35,780 nt of DNA from positions 1 to 35,780 of the forward strand of contig NZ_JACJTT010000050.1 in the NCBI RefSeq assembly GCF_014698825.1, given 5' to 3'. The position numbers and the translations under genes were made by a program. Shown in pieces: positions 1-8,519 of this stretch. The first letter of the stretch is position 1, and every line of letters begins with the position of its first letter. The notes beneath the pieces are model-generated. The model was not told where the DNA came from. It saw only the letters and a list, made by a program, of their open reading frames with translations, and searched no databases. This stretch comes from Richelia sinica FACHB-800. GTDB taxonomy: Bacteria > Cyanobacteriota > Cyanobacteriia > Cyanobacteriales > Nostocaceae.

Positions 1-578
1 ATGTTCTCTGGACTGGGAAATGAAACCATGGATGGTGGAACTGGTGTAGACCTAATTGACCACACCATTTTCTCTGGCAACTATGTCTTTAACATGGCAA
101 CAGGGTTGACCAACTTTGTAGGCGAGAGCTACACCAACTTCGAGAACGTCAACATGGGTGCTGGTAATGACTCTGTGACGGGTAATGCTGTTAACAACTC
201 GATTAATGGTGGCGATGGTAACGACATCCTCAACGGTGGTGGGGGTAATGACTCACTCATTGGAGGAGGAGGCATAGACACCCTGAACGGTGGGACAGGT
301 AACGACATCATCCGTTCCGATGGTGATGGTGGTCTTTACCGTGGCGATAGCGGCAATGACACCATGTTCTCTGGAATAGGGAATGAAACCATGGATGGTG
401 GAACTGGTGTAGACCTAATTGACCACACCATTTTCTCTGGCAACTATGTCTTTAACATGGCAACAGGGTTGACCAACTTTGTAGGCGAGAGTTACATCAA
501 CTTCGAGAACGTCAACATGGGTGCTGGTAATGACTCTGTGACGGGTAATGCTGCTAACAACTTGATTAATGGTGGTGG
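1..578 (+). repeat. 363-nt-period direct duplication inside the RTX gene
   Basis: The sequence from 1 to about 215 recurs from 364 to about 578 with only a handful of substitutions (for example ctggactggg against ctggaatagg near the start). Between the copies is a more ordinary RTX stretch. The unit is 121 codons, so the frame is kept. The high identity suggests a recent duplication or ongoing gene conversion. More copies may lie upstream of the window. Confidence 0.9.
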
Positions 579-1011
579 CAGTAATGATACCCTCAACGGT
601 GCTGATGGTAACGATACCCTCAATGGTGGTGGAGATGGTCAAGTTGATGTGTTGACAAGTGGTAGTTTATTGGATCTCGATATCTTCGTACTGGGAACAG
701 GAGGTGGCTCAATCCTCTATGACTCTTTAGGTAGTGCTGATTTCGCTCGAATTACTGATTTTGACCTCATTAATTTTGTTGGAGAATTAACAAATGAGGT
801 AGATAGAATTCAACTGAGTGGGTCAGCTGCTAACTATCGGTTAGTGAATAGTGTTAGTGCAGGAGGATTTTTAGGAGTTGGTATTTTTGATACCAATTTA
901 ACGGCTCTTACTTCTGATGATGATCTAATTGGTCTGATTCAAGGAGTCAGTGCTGGTGTTGGCTTTGGACAATTAAACCTCAACAATGCCACTCAGTTTG
1001 TTTACGTATAA
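1..1011 (+). CDS. RTX-type calcium-binding repeat protein, 3' part (5' end outside window)
   Basis: The reading frame is open from the first base, so this is very probably the C-terminal 336 residues of a longer protein. It carries many glycine-aspartate nonapeptides of the GGxGxD type (for example GGDGNDILNGGGGNDSL around residues 66-82), the calcium-binding parallel beta-roll signature of RTX proteins. The last 110 or so residues switch to a non-repetitive region (DIFVLGTGG, ITDFD, DRIQLSG, ending QFVYV) that often ends cyanobacterial RTX proteins. In the family such C-termini are secreted by type I export and fold on extracellular calcium. A 121-residue unit is duplicated within the fragment. 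No catalytic domain is present in what can be seen, so the activity is unknown. A hairpin terminator lies about 90 bp downstream. Confidence 0.85.
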   Translation: MFSGLGNETMDGGTGVDLIDHTIFSGNYVFNMATGLTNFVGESYTNFENVNMGAGNDSVTGNAVNNSINGGDGNDILNGGGGNDSLIGGGGIDTLNGGTGNDIIRSDGDGGLYRGDSGNDTMFSGIGNETMDGGTGVDLIDHTIFSGNYVFNMATGLTNFVGESYINFENVNMGAGNDSVTGNAANNLINGGGSNDTLNGADGNDTLNGGGDGQVDVLTSGSLLDLDIFVLGTGGGSILYDSLGSADFARITDFDLINFVGELTNEVDRIQLSGSAANYRLVNSVSAGGFLGVGIFDTNLTALTSDDDLIGLIQGVSAGVGFGQLNLNNATQFVYV

Positions 1012-1097
1012 TTCGCTTCTTTTTCTCTGAAACAATAAGAAAATTTGAAACTTTGATTTAAATTATCCCCATATTTCAGGAGGATATAAAATCTTTA

Positions 1098-1124
1098 AGG
1101 GAGTCGTCAACCGGACGACTCCCT
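1098..1124 (+). terminator. Hairpin terminator of the RTX gene
   Basis: There is a perfect 10-bp stem, GGGAGTCGTC (1099-1108) and GACGACTCCC (1114-1123), with a 5-nt loop. It extends by one A-T pair and is followed by a short T-rich run (TCTTT). It sits about 90 bp after the RTX stop codon, the expected place for intrinsic termination on the plus strand. Confidence 0.8.
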
Positions 1125-1139
1125 CTTTCAATTAGATAT

Positions 1140-1197
1140 CTGGTGAAAATGAATGTAGAGACGTTCCGACGGAACGTCTCTACAAGGGTTTAAAACC
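1140..1197. repeat. Interspersed repeat, copy with central palindrome
   Basis: A shared left flank (1140-1160) leads into a near-perfect palindrome, arms 1154-1168 and 1170-1184 (TGTAGAGACGTTCCG and its complement), then gggtttaaaacc. The copy at 26631-26662 has the same flanks but lacks the 26-bp palindromic core. Palindromes with the GTAGAGACGTTCC arm are common in Nostocales intergenic DNA. A shorter relative is at 29502-29529. Confidence 0.75.
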
Positions 1198-1511
1198 AAG
1201 CATATTTAATTACCACTAGATGTCCATTGGAAATTTTTAAGCTCAAACGTATACGGGGATATATAGCTTTAACCAAGATAATTAGGACATTAGATAATCT
1301 TCAGTGTTAAGCTAATCGGCATTTAAGTTGCATGACTTGGGCGGGCAAGATGCCTACCCCACAAGAGATTGATAAAATTTAATCTGCAAATTAGATGTGC
1401 TTTAGCTTATATTAGGAGTTTAGCATTGCTAAAGTAATTAGAATTTTGTACGTCCTAATTTTAGTGTCTGTGGTTATAATATAGCGATTAAAAATTAAAA
1501 ATTATCACGGT
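1198..1511. other. Gene-free spacer with interspersed-repeat debris
   Basis: No open frame of note. It contains the imperfect hairpin element at 1336-1365. The stretch near 1286 (ttaggacatta) and the opposed piece near 1455 (cgtcctaattttag) resemble parts of the 80-bp element at 9121-9200. It lies between the ends of two convergent genes, so no promoter is required here. Confidence 0.5.
1336..1365. repeat. Imperfect hairpin repeat (GGGCGGGCAAGATGCCTACCCC type)
   Basis: The arms CTTGGGCGGGCA and TGCCTACCCCACAAG can pair imperfectly around AGA. Sequences of this form recur between genes in many filamentous cyanobacteria. Function unknown. The family call is from memory, not a search. Confidence 0.5.
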
Positions 1512-2819
1512 TTATTTCCCTGTAATAGATAATCCTTCAATGATTAGAGAAGGAGTGTAGCAAGAACCATTCCAATCGGGATCACCACCCAATTCTCCTA
1601 ATTGTTTGAGGGCTGCGTAAACGTTACCAGCTACCATTGTGTCTTTGACTCTTCCTATTACCTCTCCATTTTTGACCCGATAACCCAAATCAATGTTGAT
1701 GGCAAATTCACCAGATAAATCACCACCACCACCTAGCATTTGATCCACGATTAAGCCGTTATACAAGTGGTGAATTAAATCGGTCAGAGATGAGGTACCT
1801 GGTTTAATTAAGCAATTAAATAAACCAGGGGTGGGATAGCTACCTAAACCAGGGCGAAAACCATTCCCTGTACTACCTGTGCCTAGTTGTTGGCCTGTGG
1901 TGCGATCGCTATAAAAGTTCTGCAAAATACCGTTTTCGATAAAAACTAGAGACTTGGTTGGTAAGCCTTCATCATCAAAAGGACAACTATAGGGGCCTGC
2001 TTCTGGGTCTTGATATAAAGTCAAGGTCTCAGCGATGACTGGTTTACCTAATCTTTCTGCCCAAGGGGAAGCCTGTTCTAAGATATGCTTGCCATTCAAG
2101 GCGGCTTGGACAGTTCCCCACAACATATCAGCAGCTTTGGAAGTAAACAACACTGGTACACGACCAGTGGGGGTAGATACATTCTCTTGGGCCCAATTTA
2201 GTCTTTGGATAATTTGCTGGGCTAATTTCTCTGGATTGAGTTCTCCTCGTTGAGTTTGTCCGTCGGAAACACTTAAAAAATCATCGCCTCTGACCCATTC
2301 GGCGGACATATAGCAGCTAAGAGTGGTGTCGGTGTAGTGACAATCTAAGCCTCTGGTGTTAACTAATCTGGTAGTTTCTACATCACATTCCCAGTCGCCA
2401 TTACAGAGAACATCAGGGTAAACATGACGAATGAGGGCGATCGCTTCCTTACCCCAACCGATCATTACTTCCACAGGTACAGATTGCCCTACATCTGGGT
2501 AAGATTGCCCAGAATGGCTATTTAATTCCACTGACTCCGGTTCATTCAGTTGACTCAGGGCTAGTGACTTATCCACCATTGCCTGTGGATCTACCATGCC
2601 ATAAGCCACAGCAAGCCCCGGACGACCATTTCGCCATAACCGTAGTGCTGTGCCTTCCGCTTGACTAGTTTCCAGTTGTTTGAGACGGTTGGCCTCAAAA
2701 AAAATCGGTCGAGAAAGCGATCGCGATTGATACACTTCCGCAGCTTCCGCGCCAGATTTGATTGCTAGGTCTAGCAGCTGTTCTGCTAGTGTATCGTGAG
2801 AGAAATTTGCAGAACCCAT
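1512..2819 (-). CDS. pmbA: TldD/PmbA family protein, PmbA (TldE)-like
   Basis: A 435-residue protein with the N-terminal features of the family (AEQLLDLAIKSGAEAAEVYQ, then AEGTALRLWRNGRPG) and the C-terminal core (SLVFIENGILQNFYSDRTTG, the glycine-rich LGGGGDLSGEFAI segment, and the end SLIIEGLSITGK). It lacks the HExxxH zinc motif of the TldD subunit, so it matches the PmbA/TldE partner. In bacteria TldD and TldE form a heterodimeric metalloprotease that degrades unfolded peptides and matures some modified peptides; the catalytic zinc sits in TldD. No tldD is visible in this window. The start is ATG at 2817-2819. The length is normal for the family (about 435-450). Its promoter side faces the tandem arrays at 2909-3207. 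Confidence 0.88.
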   Translation of the reverse strand: MGSANFSHDTLAEQLLDLAIKSGAEAAEVYQSRSLSRPIFFEANRLKQLETSQAEGTALRLWRNGRPGLAVAYGMVDPQAMVDKSLALSQLNEPESVELNSHSGQSYPDVGQSVPVEVMIGWGKEAIALIRHVYPDVLCNGDWECDVETTRLVNTRGLDCHYTDTTLSCYMSAEWVRGDDFLSVSDGQTQRGELNPEKLAQQIIQRLNWAQENVSTPTGRVPVLFTSKAADMLWGTVQAALNGKHILEQASPWAERLGKPVIAETLTLYQDPEAGPYSCPFDDEGLPTKSLVFIENGILQNFYSDRTTGQQLGTGSTGNGFRPGLGSYPTPGLFNCLIKPGTSSLTDLIHHLYNGLIVDQMLGGGGDLSGEFAINIDLGYRVKNGEVIGRVKDTMVAGNVYAALKQLGELGGDPDWNGSCYTPSLIIEGLSITGK

Positions 2820-2908
2820 GTTCCCTAATAGATTGTGGATTTTGGAATGTGAACCGCATAATAGACGCAGATCATTATCCCATCACTGTGTAGTCTCAGT
2901 GACAATTT

Positions 2909-3028
2909 TTCAGGAGTTGAGAAGTTCAGGAGTTGAGAAGTTCAGGAGTTCAGGAGTTGAGAAGTTCAGGAGTTCAGGAGTTCAGAAGTTCAGGAGTTCA
3001 AGAGTTCAGAAGTTCAGGAGTTCAGAAG
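2909..3028. repeat. Octanucleotide tandem array, 15 units
   Basis: Fifteen uninterrupted 8-bp units of consensus TTCAGGAG, with variants TTGAGAAG, TTCAGAAG and one TTCAAGAG. The early units alternate TTCAGGAG and TTGAGAAG, as if the array grew in 16-bp steps. It starts about 90 bp upstream of the pmbA-like start codon. An open frame across the array (2818-3150) only reads repeat-derived peptides and is not a gene. Confidence 0.95.
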
Positions 3029-3113
3029 TATGGCTGCGCCACGCTGCGCGAACAGAAGTATGGCTAACGCCTCCAGAACGCTTTAGCGATAGGCTACGCT
3101 ACGTGAACAAGGA
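3029..3113. repeat. GC-rich interspersed repeat block
   Basis: Immediately after the octamer array comes a block rich in GCTACGCTACG- and CGCCACGCTGCGCG-like words. The 13-mer cagaagtatggct occurs twice (3023-3035 and 3053-3065). Similar words (gctacgctaacgc) occur at 26689-26700. These resemble the dispersed palindromic repeats of Nostoc genomes. No coding potential. Confidence 0.55.
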
Positions 3114-3153
3114 GTTTAAAAATGCAAGAATTCAGCAGTCATGGTATTAATTA

Positions 3154-3207
3154 TTCTGCAACTTCTGTAACTTCTGCAACTTCTGTAACTTCTGTAACTT
3201 CTGCAAC
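3154..3207. repeat. Nonanucleotide tandem array, 6 units
   Basis: Six 9-bp units, TTCTGCAAC or TTCTGTAAC, end just after the stop codon of the Tab2-like gene on the opposite strand. Read on the minus strand the units are GTTGCAGAA and GTTACAGAA. It lies 126 bp from the octamer array but has an unrelated sequence and a different period. Confidence 0.93.
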
Positions 3208-3220
3208 TCCTGTCTTCTTC

Positions 3221-4084
3221 TTACGGTAAATTAGCCTCTTGTAATAACCAAAACCCTGCAAACGCTTCTGATTGAGGGCTGGACTGAACTCCAACAAAAT
3301 GGACTCCGTTGGCTTTCTGCTTTGCTTCTTCAAAGGCTTTGGCTTCGGCAATTAATTTTGGTGTTCTGAGATTGGCTAAAATCCAGCTTTCGGTTACACC
3401 AGTTTCGAGAATTAATCTTTCTCCTTGGGCGGTGTCAAAGCGTAAGGAAGATAAATCTAAGCCGGACATCCAACCAGCTAAGGGTAAAGCCCTGGGGGAA
3501 AAAATTAAAATCCCTGGGATATTGGCTTCTGGTGACACTTGCATCAATTCTAGGGGGAAGGCTTCACCAAAGCTAATTTCCCACTCTGGCATGTCGTTAA
3601 AGTCAGCGGCGGCTAAGGAAACAAAAGTCCACTGTTGACCTTCTAACGCATCTGGCAGTCTTTGGGGCAGAGGTCTTTCTAGGCGGACGGAAGGGTTAGT
3701 TCCCCCTTGATATCCTGGTTCCTGGGGATAGACTTGTTCCTGACGCTGCTGTAGCCATTGGTTGAGGATGAGGGTGCGGCGACTGGGTAAGGCGGGTATT
3801 CCAGCATCTTCGCAGGCTTTGACAATCATATTATTCATTTGCCGACGGAAAAAGCGGATTTTAATCGGGGCTTCTCCAGCTTTCTCAACGGCTTCCTGTA
3901 GGGCTGTGCGTAGCCAAACGGAGTTTACTTGTGTGCTGGGGCAATATTTAGCATAGCGAAATAAAGAATCTGTGTTTGCGCGAACATCTAAGGCGCTTTC
4001 GCAGATGAGCACTTCCCAAACTTTTTTCTGTTGTTCGTCCAGAATTGGACGGGAGTAAAAATCGAGTTCCCAAATACTGCCCAT
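3221..4084 (-). CDS. Tab2/Atab2-like RNA-binding translation factor
   Basis: The 287-residue product begins IWELDFYSRPILDEQQKKVWEVLIC-like, a signature of the Tab2/Atab2 family. It also holds the conserved IRFFRRQMNNMI segment (about residues 75-87) and an ending with GFWLLQEA. In algae and plants Tab2/Atab2 binds the psaB leader and is required for translation of photosystem I and II proteins; cyanobacterial homologues are assumed to play a related role, which is inference here. The length fits the family. The start is ATG at 4082-4084, with no strong ribosome-binding site. The two genes upstream on the same strand (98-aa membrane protein, chlI) are separated by 105 bp and more, so co-transcription is possible but not shown. 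Confidence 0.85.
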   Translation of the reverse strand: MGSIWELDFYSRPILDEQQKKVWEVLICESALDVRANTDSLFRYAKYCPSTQVNSVWLRTALQEAVEKAGEAPIKIRFFRRQMNNMIVKACEDAGIPALPSRRTLILNQWLQQRQEQVYPQEPGYQGGTNPSVRLERPLPQRLPDALEGQQWTFVSLAAADFNDMPEWEISFGEAFPLELMQVSPEANIPGILIFSPRALPLAGWMSGLDLSSLRFDTAQGERLILETGVTESWILANLRTPKLIAEAKAFEEAKQKANGVHFVGVQSSPQSEAFAGFWLLQEANLP

Positions 4085-4189
4085 GTTTTAGCTTTAAAAA
4101 TTTGGCATTTTATATTTTGCGATACTTTGACTCTATCAAATTGTTAGTTTTCCGTATCGCTGGGGCGGGTTTCTCGTTCCCTATTCCCT

Positions 4190-4486
4190 TCATAGGGTTT
4201 TGATGATGTCAGTAAAGCCATAGATGCTGATGGCCAGTAGGAGTAGGGCTGTAAATTGGGTGATGCGTTTTTGAGGTGAGGGGGCGATCGCTTCTCGGAT
4301 TAAAATCGATAAGGAGGAACCGACGACAAAACTGAGGCCCAGAATTAAATAGGGTAGTTCCGGTAGTATGGTTGCTAATATCAGCATAGCGATCGCTAGG
4401 GTCAACATCAACAACTCCACAAATCGCGGCGGATTATATTGACTCGATACAATCAGGGTGTTTAACCAGAAATGCCACAATCTCAT
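4190..4486 (-). CDS. Small membrane protein of unknown function
   Basis: A 98-residue protein with about three hydrophobic segments: roughly residues 25-42 (LLMLTLAIAMLILATIL), 46-65 (LILGLSFVVGSSLSILI) and 79-93 (FTALLLLAISIYGFT). It has a positively charged loop between the second and third. I do not recognise a named family. The start is ATG at 4484-4486, with AGGAAA (ribosome-binding site) about 6 nt upstream on the minus strand, which supports a real gene. It lies between chlI and the Tab2-like gene in the same orientation, hinting at a photosynthesis or pigment link, but this is context only. Confidence 0.7.
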   Translation of the reverse strand: MRLWHFWLNTLIVSSQYNPPRFVELLMLTLAIAMLILATILPELPYLILGLSFVVGSSLSILIREAIAPSPQKRITQFTALLLLAISIYGFTDIIKTL

Positions 4487-4609
4487 AGTTTCCTAGTTAC
4501 CATTTTCTGTTGGGTTGATTAGTTATGAGTACCGCACCTGTGGAAAAATTGGTAAGCTCTCTTTCCCCCTACGCCCTGCTGATGTCAGCGTCAGTCTAGA
4601 ATTTAAGAT

Positions 4610-4653
4610 GATATCAGTTGTCAGTTTTTCACTACCAACTCACAACTGATATC
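4610..4653. repeat. Long inverted repeat downstream of chlI
   Basis: Perfect 12-bp arms, GATATCAGTTGT (4610-4621) and ACAACTGATATC (4642-4653), with a 20-nt loop. It begins 11 bp beyond the chlI stop codon. It could end or stabilise the chlI transcript, although it lacks a clean T tract on the minus strand. It may equally be an interspersed repeat. Confidence 0.6.
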
Positions 4654-4664
4654 TCAGATATTAA

Positions 4665-5786
4665 CTAACGTACTCCAGTTTTTACCCCTGTACCATTTTT
4701 CTGGGCAGAGTTATCTTCTGGTATTTCTACACCAAAGACACGGGCAAAAGCTTTTTCTACTTTATAACCAGAATCAATGGATTCTAAGGGGTCTTTCCGC
4801 AGACGATGACGCAGACATAAGGTAATCACACGACGAATATCGTCCAGGGTGACTTCTGTACGCCCTTCAAAAGCTGTCAGGGCTTTAGCCGCACGGTTGG
4901 TGACAATATCCCCACGCAAACCGTCTACATCTAATTCTGAACAAACTTCAGAAATTTTCACCCGCAGGTCATAGTCAAGATTTACCTGTGGCAACAAGTT
5001 TTGAGCATTGACAATTTGCTGCTGGAGTGATTCTTGCTGAGGTTGGTATTTACCCAAAAATTCTGGGGGGTTTTGGTCAAATTCTGACCGTTGTTCCACG
5101 ATTTGCACCCGTAAAGCAGGTTCTTTCACTGTGTGAATTTCGGCGTGCATCCCGAAGCGGTCAAGTAACTGGGGACGTAATTCCCCTTCTTCTGGGTTAC
5201 CAGAACCAACCAGCACAAACCGGGCTGGGTGGCGAATAGAAATACCTTCCCGTTCTACAGTGTTCCAACCACTAGCAGCAGAATCAAGGAGTACGTCTAC
5301 GAGGTGGTCATCCAAAAGGTTGACTTCATCTACGTAGAGAATGCCTCGATTTGCTTTAGCCAAAAGACCTGGTTCAAAAGCCTTAACACCTTCAGATAAA
5401 GCTTTTTCGATGTCGATGGTACCGCAAACCCGGTCTTCTGTTGCCCCTAATGGTAGGTCTACCATTTGGACTTTTTTGAGAACTACGGGAATTTCCGCCC
5501 CTGCTGCTGCTTGTTGGCGGACTTCATCGCTCATCAAGTCCGGGTCGTTGGGGTCACTGTTGAAGGGGTCATTGGCAACCACAGGGATTTCTGGGAGGAG
5601 ATCCGCCAAGGCGCGGATAGTTGTGGATTTGCCGGTGCCGCGATCGCCCATAATCATAACACCACCAATTTTGGGGTCAATCACATTTAACAGCAGTGCC
5701 AGTTTCATTTCTTCTTGGCCGACAATTGCTGTAAACGGAAAGACCACGCGACGCGCACTTGCCGTAGACTGAGCAGTTGGACTCAC
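4665..5786 (-). CDS. chlI: Magnesium chelatase ATPase subunit I
   Basis: A 373-residue AAA+ ATPase that, with ChlD and ChlH, inserts Mg2+ into protoporphyrin IX, the first committed step of chlorophyll synthesis. Walker A is GDRGTGKST (residues 47-55) and Walker B is ILYVDE (149-154). The ChlI insert ([16 protein letters not shown], about 115-130) and the segment [22 protein letters not shown]-like (sensor 1 and arginine finger region) are intact. The length equals the family norm. The start is GTG at 5784-5786, with AAGGT about 8 nt upstream, and the protein begins MSPTAQ. No chlD or chlH is nearby, which is usual in cyanobacteria. The gene is probably monocistronic or leads the small membrane protein 178 bp downstream. 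Confidence 0.97.
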   Translation of the reverse strand: MSPTAQSTASARRVVFPFTAIVGQEEMKLALLLNVIDPKIGGVMIMGDRGTGKSTTIRALADLLPEIPVVANDPFNSDPNDPDLMSDEVRQQAAAGAEIPVVLKKVQMVDLPLGATEDRVCGTIDIEKALSEGVKAFEPGLLAKANRGILYVDEVNLLDDHLVDVLLDSAASGWNTVEREGISIRHPARFVLVGSGNPEEGELRPQLLDRFGMHAEIHTVKEPALRVQIVEQRSEFDQNPPEFLGKYQPQQESLQQQIVNAQNLLPQVNLDYDLRVKISEVCSELDVDGLRGDIVTNRAAKALTAFEGRTEVTLDDIRRVITLCLRHRLRKDPLESIDSGYKVEKAFARVFGVEIPEDNSAQKNGTGVKTGVR

Positions 5787-5897
5787 TAAATTACCTTAAC
5801 AATACTTTTCTTATTACAATTCCCTATTTTGCCATAGATAGGCAGGTAATACCGTTTCACTTTCAGTTTGAGACCAATGGGAGAGGAGGAGAAGACT

Positions 5898-8519
5898 TTA
5901 GTTGGAGGTATTGATTTGAGTCGGTAGGTAGACTTTCACTATTGTCCCCTTTCCTTGTTGACTGCGAATTTTAATTTTACCTTGATGTAAGCTGATACAC
6001 TTAGCAACTATAGCTAATCCTAAGCCTGTACCTCCAATATTCTCAACATTACTAGCTCGATAGAAAGATTCACATAAATGGGGTATTTCTGCGGCAGGAA
6101 TACCAATTCCTTGATCCTCTATGCAGAAAATCGCCACTTTTTCATTAATTTTGAGAGTAAATTTAACGTTATTGCACTGAGGTGAATATTTAATTGCATT
6201 CGATAATAAGTTAATTAAAATCTGTCGCAGCAGTTTTTTATCCATGGTCATCACTGCATTAATTTTGGATTTAGCAGTAAAGATAATGGTGTGATGAGAA
6301 GAACTAATTTGGATTTCCTGTACCAATTGTTCACAGAATTTTACTAAATCCAGCGACTGAGGATTAAAAGATAAATTACCTGTTTCTGCTTTATTAATTA
6401 ATAAAATATCATCTAAAAGCTGAATGGTGTGCTCTACATAAGTAATAATACAATTGAGATGCTTTTGTTTCTTGTCATAGTCTAATTTGTGTTCAAAATC
6501 TTTTAAAATTCCTGCGGAGGAAGAAATAACTGCTAAGGGTGTGCGAAATTCGTGGGATGTCATGGTTACAAACCTGGCCCTTAAATCATTCAGTTCCTTT
6601 TCTTGTTCTAAGGATTTGTGAATTTCAATTTCTGCTTGTTTGCGTTTAGTAATATCCTCTGCTATGCCCACAATCCGATAGACTTGTCTATTTTCATCTA
6701 AGATGGGGAAAGCTTGGTCGCGAATCCACGCAATAGATTGATCAGCGTGAACCAGACGATATTCTGTATCATATCCCTCGTGAACATTTTCTAATTTGGT
6801 GATCAAATTTGCTTTGTCGTCAGGATGAACTGATTTAATAAAAGATACAGGGTCTTGATATAATTCCTCACAAGACTGTCGCCAAATTTTTGTGTAAGCA
6901 GGACTAACATACAAGATTTTATTTTTCACTGGGTTATAGACCCAAAAAACTTGGTGGATATTTTCCGCTAGTTGACGAAATTGCTCTTCACTATCTCGTA
7001 AAGCAGTGGTACGTTGTTTGACTTTTTCTACCAATTCTTGGTTAAGTTGATTGAGGGCAACCATTGACTGTTGCTTTTCTAATTCAGCACTGATTCTTCT
7101 GGTAAAAATTTTGAATATTTTTGTTAATTTGGGCAAATTTGATAATGGTTGATTGTCGAGAATACATACAGTGCCAATGGACTGACCATGTATATCCTCT
7201 AAAGCAATCCCTAAATAACAATTTATGCCTAATTTGCTGAAAATCGGATGTTCTGGATATTGAGCTTGTAATCCTTCACAGCAGTAAAATAGCCCTTGGT
7301 TGATTGTGTGAGCGCAGGGAGTAATATTTAGGGGCATGGACAAGTCAGATTGTAGTTTTCCATCTGCCCAAAATCCTTGGCTATATACAGTCTCACCCTC
7401 TCTTCTAAAAATTACGACGCTCCGAACCTTGAAAAGATTGGCTATATATTTGACTGCCGTAGGGAAAAAGTTTTCACTGGAGCAACCTACAACTTGTTCC
7501 AGACTGGTTTGTATATCTATTTCTGGGGTATCTAGGGGAGTAAGCTGTAATTTAGATGCTTGATTATGGGAAGATAAACTATTGTTTTGTAATTTATTTA
7601 TTAAGGATAGTTTCTCTGCTTCTAACTGGGATACTTTTTGAACTAATTGAGTGGCAATATGGTAAATTTCTCTAGAATCAAATATTTTTAAGATATGGAA
7701 AAATGTAATAATTCCTGATAACTGTCCTTGCTCATTAATAACGACAACTTGATGACGCTGTCGTGATTGCATCACCATTAAGGCTGACCATAAAGATTCA
7801 TGGGGAAGAATCGAGCAGACCTGGTGATCCATAATAGATGCAGCAGTGATTGTGTGTAAATCTACATCGGTTGTTGATAATTGGAGAATTTGATTTTCTG
7901 TAATTACACCAAGAGGGTAGAGAAAAGTTTCCCGTTGTTCTACAATCACTACTTCACTAACATGGTGTTGATCCATTAATTGGATAATATTGAACAGCGA
8001 AGCGTCGGGAAAAGCAGATATGACATCATGATTCATGTATTGGTAGACTGACTGCAATTGAAGCAAGTCTTGAGGCAGCAGTTGTTGTAAACTCTCTGAG
8101 GTGATCAATCCTACGACTTGATGATGGTTGTTAATCACTGGTAAATTATGAATTTGATAATGATGAAAGCGGTGAATTAGGGGAAAAATATCTGTTAAGT
8201 CTGATTCTTGAATGGTGATGATTGCTGGGGTGAGAAAGTTGGCGATCGCTATTTGGGGAATTTTTTCGTTTGTGGCAATCAGATGGATAATATCTCTGCT
8301 TGTAAAAATACTTATATGTTTAGTATTATCTACCACTAGTAAACAATTATTTGATGGCTGAAATGAAGAATCAGATTGATGAGAAGACGTATGTTTCACT
8401 ACCTGGCCATTGATGAGAGCGATCGCCTCACTCAGCAGTAGATCCCCAGAGACAATCATAGGAGTTTTGATAACAGCTAGTTTCAGATTTTCGGTTTCTA
8501 TCGCGGAGGTAGATAGCAT
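5898..8519 (-). CDS. Histidine kinase with four CBS domains, GAF and PAS
   Basis: A cytosolic sensor kinase of 873 residues counted from the ATG at 8517-8519. The frame continues to a TTG at 8577-8579, but that adds 20 residues with no ribosome-binding site and starts right after a stop. Domains, in rough residues: two CBS pairs (25-285), a linker helix, GAF (345-480), coiled coil, PAS with PAC (510-625), HisKA with phosphoacceptor His656 in SHEFRTPL, and HATPase_c with an SNAIKYSP-like N box, a DQGIGI G1 box and a GTGLGL G2 box. CBS pairs usually bind adenine nucleotides, so it may read energy or nucleotide state; that is inference. No receiver or transmembrane segment is present. Its kinase core is a close paralogue of the one at 24031-26334, and its CBS region resembles that at 14150. 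It is divergently placed from the receiver-kinase at 9314. Confidence 0.9.
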   Translation of the reverse strand: MLSTSAIETENLKLAVIKTPMIVSGDLLLSEAIALINGQVVKHTSSHQSDSSFQPSNNCLLVVDNTKHISIFTSRDIIHLIATNEKIPQIAIANFLTPAIITIQESDLTDIFPLIHRFHHYQIHNLPVINNHHQVVGLITSESLQQLLPQDLLQLQSVYQYMNHDVISAFPDASLFNIIQLMDQHHVSEVVIVEQRETFLYPLGVITENQILQLSTTDVDLHTITAASIMDHQVCSILPHESLWSALMVMQSRQRHQVVVINEQGQLSGIITFFHILKIFDSREIYHIATQLVQKVSQLEAEKLSLINKLQNNSLSSHNQASKLQLTPLDTPEIDIQTSLEQVVGCSSENFFPTAVKYIANLFKVRSVVIFRREGETVYSQGFWADGKLQSDLSMPLNITPCAHTINQGLFYCCEGLQAQYPEHPIFSKLGINCYLGIALEDIHGQSIGTVCILDNQPLSNLPKLTKIFKIFTRRISAELEKQQSMVALNQLNQELVEKVKQRTTALRDSEEQFRQLAENIHQVFWVYNPVKNKILYVSPAYTKIWRQSCEELYQDPVSFIKSVHPDDKANLITKLENVHEGYDTEYRLVHADQSIAWIRDQAFPILDENRQVYRIVGIAEDITKRKQAEIEIHKSLEQEKELNDLRARFVTMTSHEFRTPLAVISSSAGILKDFEHKLDYDKKQKHLNCIITYVEHTIQLLDDILLINKAETGNLSFNPQSLDLVKFCEQLVQEIQISSSHHTIIFTAKSKINAVMTMDKKLLRQILINLLSNAIKYSPQCNNVKFTLKINEKVAIFCIEDQGIGIPAAEIPHLCESFYRASNVENIGGTGLGLAIVAKCISLHQGKIKIRSQQGKGTIVKVYLPTQINTSN

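Noticed and set aside
2818-3150. Open frame of 110 codons across the octamer array
   Set aside because: The peptide is only the translated 8-bp repeat (FRSSGVQK-like), with no family resemblance and no ribosome-binding site. The region is intergenic repeat DNA.
2909-3207. Possible CRISPR array
   Set aside because: The units are 8 and 9 bp, directly adjacent, and without spacers. No cas genes are near.
3151-3351. Open frame of 66 codons overlapping the Tab2-like gene end
   Set aside because: It reads the Tab2-like gene out of frame and then the 9-bp array (VAEVTEVTE-like).
5341-5772. Open frame of 143 codons antisense to chlI
   Set aside because: chlI is unmistakable on the other strand. 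The antisense frame has no recognisable motifs and arises from codon bias.
7140-7540. GAF domain of the 5898 kinase as a second bilin-binding candidate
   Set aside because: It is of the GAF type with PCAHTI and LGIALED segments and lacks the cyanobacteriochrome framework and cysteine positions.
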